Assembly: GCA_964530215.1 (NCBI GenBank)
Contig: CAZHAJ010000124.1
Location: forward strand, 1-5,729
Reading direction: 5' to 3'
DNA length: 5,729 nucleotides
Source of the DNA: JAAXTT01 sp964530215
GTDB taxonomy: Bacteria > Bacillota > Desulfotomaculia > Desulfotomaculales > Desulfocucumaceae
A program made the position numbers and the translations under genes. Position 1 is the first letter of the stretch; each line of letters begins with the position of its first letter. The notes beneath the pieces were generated by a model that ran no database searches, was not told where the DNA came from, and saw only the letters and a list, made by a program, of their open reading frames with translations. Shown in pieces: positions 4,717 to 5,729 of the stretch.

Positions 4717-5729
4717 CTACAACTCCACCACAGTACAACCCATACCTCCTTCTCCCACTTCTCCTATGCGAAAAGATTTTATCCTAGGAAAGCCTGATAG
4801 ATGTTCATGAACAGCTGTCCTAAGTGCACCTGTGCCCTTTCCATGGATAATATAAACCCTTGGTAATCCAGCCAAGCGGGCATCATCTAAATATTTATCC
4901 ATTTCAGCCAATGCTTCATCGGCTGTTAAGCCTCTTAAATCCAAATTTGTAGAAATATCTTTGGCCTTAGCCGACATTATACTGGACATCTGAACCCTTC
5001 CCTTGTCTTTAGCTGCTATAGCGGGCTGCCGCAATTCTGAAAAAGGAACTGTAACCTTTATAATTCCCACCTGCACCTGAACCTGATTACTTTCAGAAAT
5101 AGACAAAACGTATCCATTTTGATCGAATCGGGGAATAAACACCTCTTGACCAGGGAAAACCTCCTGTAAATTGTCATCCGATTTGCATGTGGAATAATCC
5201 CTTTTATTCTTATGTTTATCTTCTAGTATTATTAATTGTTGACGCGCTTGCTGTATTCCCATCTCCCTTTTCCTTGCAGTATCGCTGGAGAGTTGTTCCC
5301 GAAGAACCTTGATCATTTCTTCAGATTCCAGGCGAGCTTCCCGTACCATTGAATTGGCAGCTTCCCTAGCCTTAGACAGTATAGATTCACGTTTTTCCTG
5401 TAACACCACCTCTAAATGTTGGTGACGTTCCTTATAGGCACGGGCTTCTTCTAGAAGTTTTGCAGCTTCCTCACGATCTCGTTGTGCTTCCTGACGGTTC
5501 TTTTCCAACTGTTCCATCAAATCTGCAGCTTTTAATTGCTCAGTTGACATAAACTCCCTTGCTCTTTCCACCAAAATAGGGTTCATGCCTAACCTGGAAG
5601 CAATTTCAAAAGCATTACTGCGTCCGGGTTGCCCCACCAATAACCTGAACGTAGGACTTAAAGTTATCGCATCAAACTCAACACTGGCATTTTCCACTCC
5701 GTCATTAGCATAAGCAAAGTTTTTCAGCT
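4717..5729 (-). CDS. mutS2: Endonuclease MutS2, C-terminal part (cut by window edge)
   Basis: The last 336 residues are visible of a protein usually near 785; the frame is open to the right edge (LKNFAYANDGVENASVEFD...), so the GTG at 5697 is not the start. In order: the end of the MutS-type ATPase domain (SPTFRLLVGQPGRSNAFEIA), a long charged coiled coil (about residues 50-165), a beta-rich KOW-like segment (about 190-233), and a C-terminal Smr domain with LDLRG at 262-266 and HGKGTG at 295-300. MutS2 does not act in mismatch repair. In Helicobacter it suppresses recombination, and in Bacillus subtilis it helps split collided ribosomes, the ATPase and coiled coil working with the Smr domain. 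All Smr motifs are intact. The cis-prenyltransferase gene follows 126 bp downstream on the same strand. Confidence 0.97.
   Translation of the reverse strand, partial: LKNFAYANDGVENASVEFDAITLSPTFRLLVGQPGRSNAFEIASRLGMNPILVERAREFMSTEQLKAADLMEQLEKNRQEAQRDREEAAKLLEEARAYKERHQHLEVVLQEKRESILSKAREAANSMVREARLESEEMIKVLREQLSSDTARKREMGIQQARQQLIILEDKHKNKRDYSTCKSDDNLQEVFPGQEVFIPRFDQNGYVLSISESNQVQVQVGIIKVTVPFSELRQPAIAAKDKGRVQMSSIMSAKAKDISTNLDLRGLTADEALAEMDKYLDDARLAGLPRVYIIHGKGTGALRTAVHEHLSGFPRIKSFRIGEVGEGGMGCTVVEL

Noticed and set aside
5695..5697. GTG as the start of the MutS2-like gene
   Set aside because: The frame continues upstream with LKNFAYANDG, which fits the MutS2 ATPase region, so the gene is simply cut by the window edge.

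Overview
The window looks like chromosomal DNA of a low-to-moderate GC, Gram-positive anaerobe, most like the Desulfotomaculum/Peptococcaceae group of Firmicutes. This is inferred from MutS2 and TyrRS protein sequence, strong SD sites, use of GTG/TTG starts and sigma-A promoters close to consensus; no tree was made.

Left part (1-1921). A gene running off the left edge on the minus strand has a perfect consensus sigma-A promoter and a 21-bp palindrome at its likely transcription start. Facing away from it is a two-gene plus-strand operon: a protein with the metal-ligand pattern of zinc-dependent phospholipase C-type hydrolases, then 19 bp later a cysteine-rich protein of the YkgJ-like (CxxCxxCC) type with a TTG start. 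A small uncharacterised minus-strand gene converges on it and overlaps its end by 27 bp.

Middle (1922-2562), about 600 bp with no intact gene. It holds a possible C-terminal remnant of a minus-strand membrane protein (1969-2055), then a GC-richer structured block in which 91 bp are repeated perfectly 254 bp apart. The second copy belongs to a complete-looking folded RNA of about 240 nt. The first copy is the 3' part only and lacks the 5' partners of the long-range stems. The layout and conserved-looking strings suggest a HEARO/omega-RNA (the guide RNA class of IscB elements) without an iscB gene; this class call is from memory and tentative. The tyrS promoter follows, with two TTGACAC-GTCT direct repeats and no T-box.

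Right part (2563-5729). tyrS (housekeeping tyrosyl-tRNA synthetase) ends at a very strong hairpin terminator shared with convergent minus-strand genes. These are a short, divergent cis-prenyltransferase of the UppS family and, upstream of it, the C-terminal 336 residues of MutS2 (ATPase end, coiled coil, beta-rich linker, Smr domain), cut by the window edge. tyrS and mutS2 are translation/ribosome-rescue or genome-maintenance genes. The prenyltransferase is probably a lipid-carrier or isoprenoid enzyme with altered catalytic motifs.
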